A stretch of 5,056 nucleotides of DNA from Mariniphaga sp. GTDB taxonomy: Bacteria > Bacteroidota > Bacteroidia > Bacteroidales > Prolixibacteraceae. Shown in pieces: positions 3,504 to 5,056 of this stretch. Made by a program: the position numbers and the translations under genes. The notes under the pieces are model-generated. The model worked only from the letters and a program-made list of their open reading frames with translations. It did no database searches and was not told the DNA's origin. The DNA lies in contig JANYLE010000367.1 of NCBI GenBank assembly GCA_025363795.1, positions 1 through 5,056 of the forward strand, given 5' to 3'. Position 1 is the first letter of the stretch, and each line of letters opens with the position of its first letter.

Positions 3504-4976
3504 ATGAAAAATATTAACAAAATATTTGCAATTCTATTTGTTTTGTTTGTCAGCCTCTGTCTGAATCAAAAGACAGCATCAGCACAACAGGAAAATGTCA
3601 ATTTTCAGGTTTTTTACGATCAGTTATCTCCTTATGGTCAATGGGTCGAAAATCCGGATTATGGTTATATATGGTATCCTGATGTTGATGAGAATTTTTC
3701 ACCCTACGCTACATCAGGTAACTGGGTAATGACAGATTATGGTTGGACCTGGGTATCTGATTATTCCTGGGGTTGGGCTCCATTTCACTATGGCCGTTGG
3801 GATTACGATAATTCATATGGTTGGTTTTGGGTTCCAGATAATCAATGGGGTCCTTCCTGGGTAACCTGGAGAAGAGCCAGTGGCTATTATGGCTGGACAC
3901 CAATGCGTCCAGGTATCAGCGTCAGCCTGAGTTTTAACAGTGGATACAGAGATGCAGACCATTGGAATTTCGTACGCGACAGGGATTTCGGCGGCTCAGA
4001 CATGGGTCAGCATTACATCAACAGAGGAGAGTACAATGTATTTCTCAGAAACTCAACGGTCATCAACAATACTTATATCGACAGAAGTCGCAACACAACT
4101 TATATTGCCGGACCTCCGAGGGATAATGTTCAGAGATTTACAGGCAGAAGAATTAACAATGTTACCATCAGGGATAACGACAGACCAGGATCTTCGCTGA
4201 AGAATAATCAGTTACAAATATACAGGCCGCAGATAAACCGGAATAATGACAGGAGTCAGAATCGCGCGGCTCCATCGAGAATAACGAATGCGAGAGATGT
4301 CAGACCTACAAATGAACGGGGCACTCCTCAACGCAATGGTGCGATTCCAACTGGAAATAACAGAAAACCGGATCAGCAGAGCCAACCACAACAACGGCAG
4401 GCTCAACCTTTTCAACGAAATGAGCAACAGAAAGGTCAACCTCAACAGCGGCAACAGCAGAGTCAACCACAACAACGGGAAGCTCAACCTGCTCAACGAA
4501 ATGAGCAACAAAGACAACAACAGTTGAATGCCCAAAAACAGCAGCAACAGAATTCCCAACAACAAAGGCAGCAACAAGGACAGCAACAGCAGAGAGCTCA
4601 ACAACAAGAGCAACAAAGACAACAGCAACAGAATGCCCAACAACAAAGGCAGCAACAAGGACAACAGCAACAGAGAGCTCAACAACAAGAGCAACAAAGA
4701 CAACAGCAACAGAATGCCCAACAACAAAGGCAGCAACAGGGACAACAGCAGCAGAGAGCTCAACAACAAGAGCAGCAGAGACAACAGCAGCAGAATGCCC
4801 AACAACAAAGGCAGCAACAAGGACAGCAACAGCAGCAAAGAGCTCAACAACAACAACAACAACAACAACAGAGGGCCCAACAACAAAAGGCAGCTGAATC
4901 TCAAAATGATAAAAAAGCAGAAAGACCGGCAAAATCTAATGAGTCAGGTCAACCTGATGAGCAACGAAAAAGATAA
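3504..4976 (+). CDS. Secreted DUF6600-like Trp-rich protein with long Gln-rich repeat tail
   Basis: The 490-residue product starts with a signal peptide (hydrophobic core about 7-20, cleavage after Ala27 in TASA/QQ). Residues about 37-137 form an aromatic domain with 14 tryptophans, matching what I recognise as DUF6600 (YGQW, GYIWYP, YGWTWV, SWGWAPFHYGRW, YGWFWVP, YGWTPMRPG). It reads as three repeats of about 26 residues (44-70, 71-95, 96-121). A polar Arg/Asn-rich linker (about 138-290, including NFVRDRDFGG) follows. Residues 293 to about 456 are Gln-rich: two 27-residue units starting with Ser293 and Ser320, then three units from 350, 377 and 404, a partial fourth from 431, and nine Gln at 448-456. 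The tail is charged (KKAERPAK...EQRKR). It probably lies in the periplasm or at the cell surface; function is unknown, with adhesion, envelope binding or scaffolding possible. It is the last gene before a strong terminator and probably monocistronic. The reverse-strand Leu/Val-rich frames are shadows of CAA/CAG codons. Confidence 0.88.
   Translation: MKNINKIFAILFVLFVSLCLNQKTASAQQENVNFQVFYDQLSPYGQWVENPDYGYIWYPDVDENFSPYATSGNWVMTDYGWTWVSDYSWGWAPFHYGRWDYDNSYGWFWVPDNQWGPSWVTWRRASGYYGWTPMRPGISVSLSFNSGYRDADHWNFVRDRDFGGSDMGQHYINRGEYNVFLRNSTVINNTYIDRSRNTTYIAGPPRDNVQRFTGRRINNVTIRDNDRPGSSLKNNQLQIYRPQINRNNDRSQNRAAPSRITNARDVRPTNERGTPQRNGAIPTGNNRKPDQQSQPQQRQAQPFQRNEQQKGQPQQRQQQSQPQQREAQPAQRNEQQRQQQLNAQKQQQQNSQQQRQQQGQQQQRAQQQEQQRQQQQNAQQQRQQQGQQQQRAQQQEQQRQQQQNAQQQRQQQGQQQQRAQQQEQQRQQQQNAQQQRQQQGQQQQQRAQQQQQQQQQRAQQQKAAESQNDKKAERPAKSNESGQPDEQRKR
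4380..4541 (+). repeat. Two imperfect 81-bp tandem units in the Gln-rich tail
   Basis: Units at 4380-4460 and 4461-4541 each encode 27 residues beginning SQPQQR and containing the shared block QRNEQQ. Their first two thirds align closely (QAQPFQRNEQQ versus EAQPAQRNEQQ) and their ends diverge. They keep the same 81-bp period as the cleaner array downstream, so both probably stem from one ancestral repeat. Confidence 0.6.
4551..4865 (+). repeat. 81-bp tandem repeat array (three full units plus a partial one)
   Basis: Full units occupy 4551-4631, 4632-4712 and 4713-4793, and a partial fourth starts at 4794. Each encodes a 27-residue peptide of the form N[A/S]QQQRQQQG...RAQQQEQQRQQQQ. The first unit has Ser where the others have Ala. 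Units 2 and 3 differ only at five third positions (CAA to CAG). The fourth carries one extra Gln and then dissolves into a Gln run. Confidence 0.92.
4845..4871 (+). repeat. CAA trinucleotide run encoding poly-Gln
   Basis: Eight consecutive CAA codons and one CAG encode Gln448-Gln456 of the DUF6600-like protein. Elsewhere in the tail CAA and CAG alternate, so this pure run looks like a recent slippage expansion. Changes by whole triplets would keep the reading frame. Confidence 0.85.
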
Positions 4977-5000
4977 AAAGAAATTTAAACCTTTAGAAAC

Positions 5001-5042
5001 AAATAGCATGCATACCCTTGAGTGGGTTTGTATGCTATTTTT
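5001..5042 (+). terminator. Strong intrinsic terminator after the DUF6600-like gene
   Basis: AAATAGCATGCATACCC (5001-5017) pairs with GGGTTTGTATGCTATTT (5024-5040) around the loop TTGAGT. Sixteen of 17 positions pair, one of them as G-U, with a single mismatch. A T5 run (5038-5042) follows the stem. It begins 24 bp after the stop codon. The A-rich left edge could let it work in the other direction too, for a gene beyond the window. Confidence 0.9.
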
Positions 5043-5056
5043 ACAAATTGCTACCG

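Noticed and set aside
4551..4865. Regular direct repeats suggesting a CRISPR array
   Set aside because: The 81-bp units are contiguous, with no unique spacers, and encode an in-frame peptide repeat. No cas gene is present.
4212..4932. Two long reverse-strand frames (230 and 208 codons) rich in Leu or Val/Ala
   Set aside because: They are the complements of CAA/CAG repeats (TTG, CTG, GTT) opposite the Gln-rich tail. The composition is purely a repeat artefact, and the plus-strand gene has a signal peptide, a recognisable domain and a terminator.

Overview
The window looks like a chromosomal segment of a Bacteroidota (Bacteroidetes) bacterium. The supports are an AT-rich composition, gene starts without clear Shine-Dalgarno sequences, a TAnnTTTG-type promoter match, signal peptides ending just before Gln, and proteins that resemble Bacteroidota envelope families (a small outer-membrane barrel, a DUF6600-type Trp-rich protein, tiny two-helix membrane proteins). 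Family names come from recognition of the translated sequence, not from a search.

Layout. At 4-504 (+) is a small secreted beta-barrel protein whose promoter lies outside the window. Positions 505-873 hold no convincing gene, but include a locally GC-richer patch and a nested inverted repeat. At 874-1086 and 1130-1324 (+) are two very small two-helix membrane proteins 43 bp apart, probably one transcript. Across a 226-bp convergent gap lies a 260-aa SAM-dependent methyltransferase at 1551-2333 (-), with two hydrophobic segments in its C-terminal half. A 536-bp divergent intergenic region (2334-2869) separates it from a 109-aa secreted/anchored charged protein at 2870-3199 (+). A 304-bp gap with a 12-bp perfect hairpin and promoter-like motifs leads to the largest gene, 3504-4976 (+): a 490-aa secreted protein with a triplicated Trp-rich DUF6600-like domain and a long Gln-rich C-terminus built from 27-residue repeats. 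A strong intrinsic terminator ends the window (5001-5042).

Five of the six genes encode predicted envelope proteins: an outer-membrane barrel, two small integral membrane proteins, a membrane-anchored helical protein and a secreted Gln-rich protein. The sixth is a methyltransferase that may be membrane-associated. A shared envelope or stress-response role is a reasonable inference, but the sequence does not prove it. No RNA gene, CRISPR array, insertion sequence, phage gene or recognised defence system was found.
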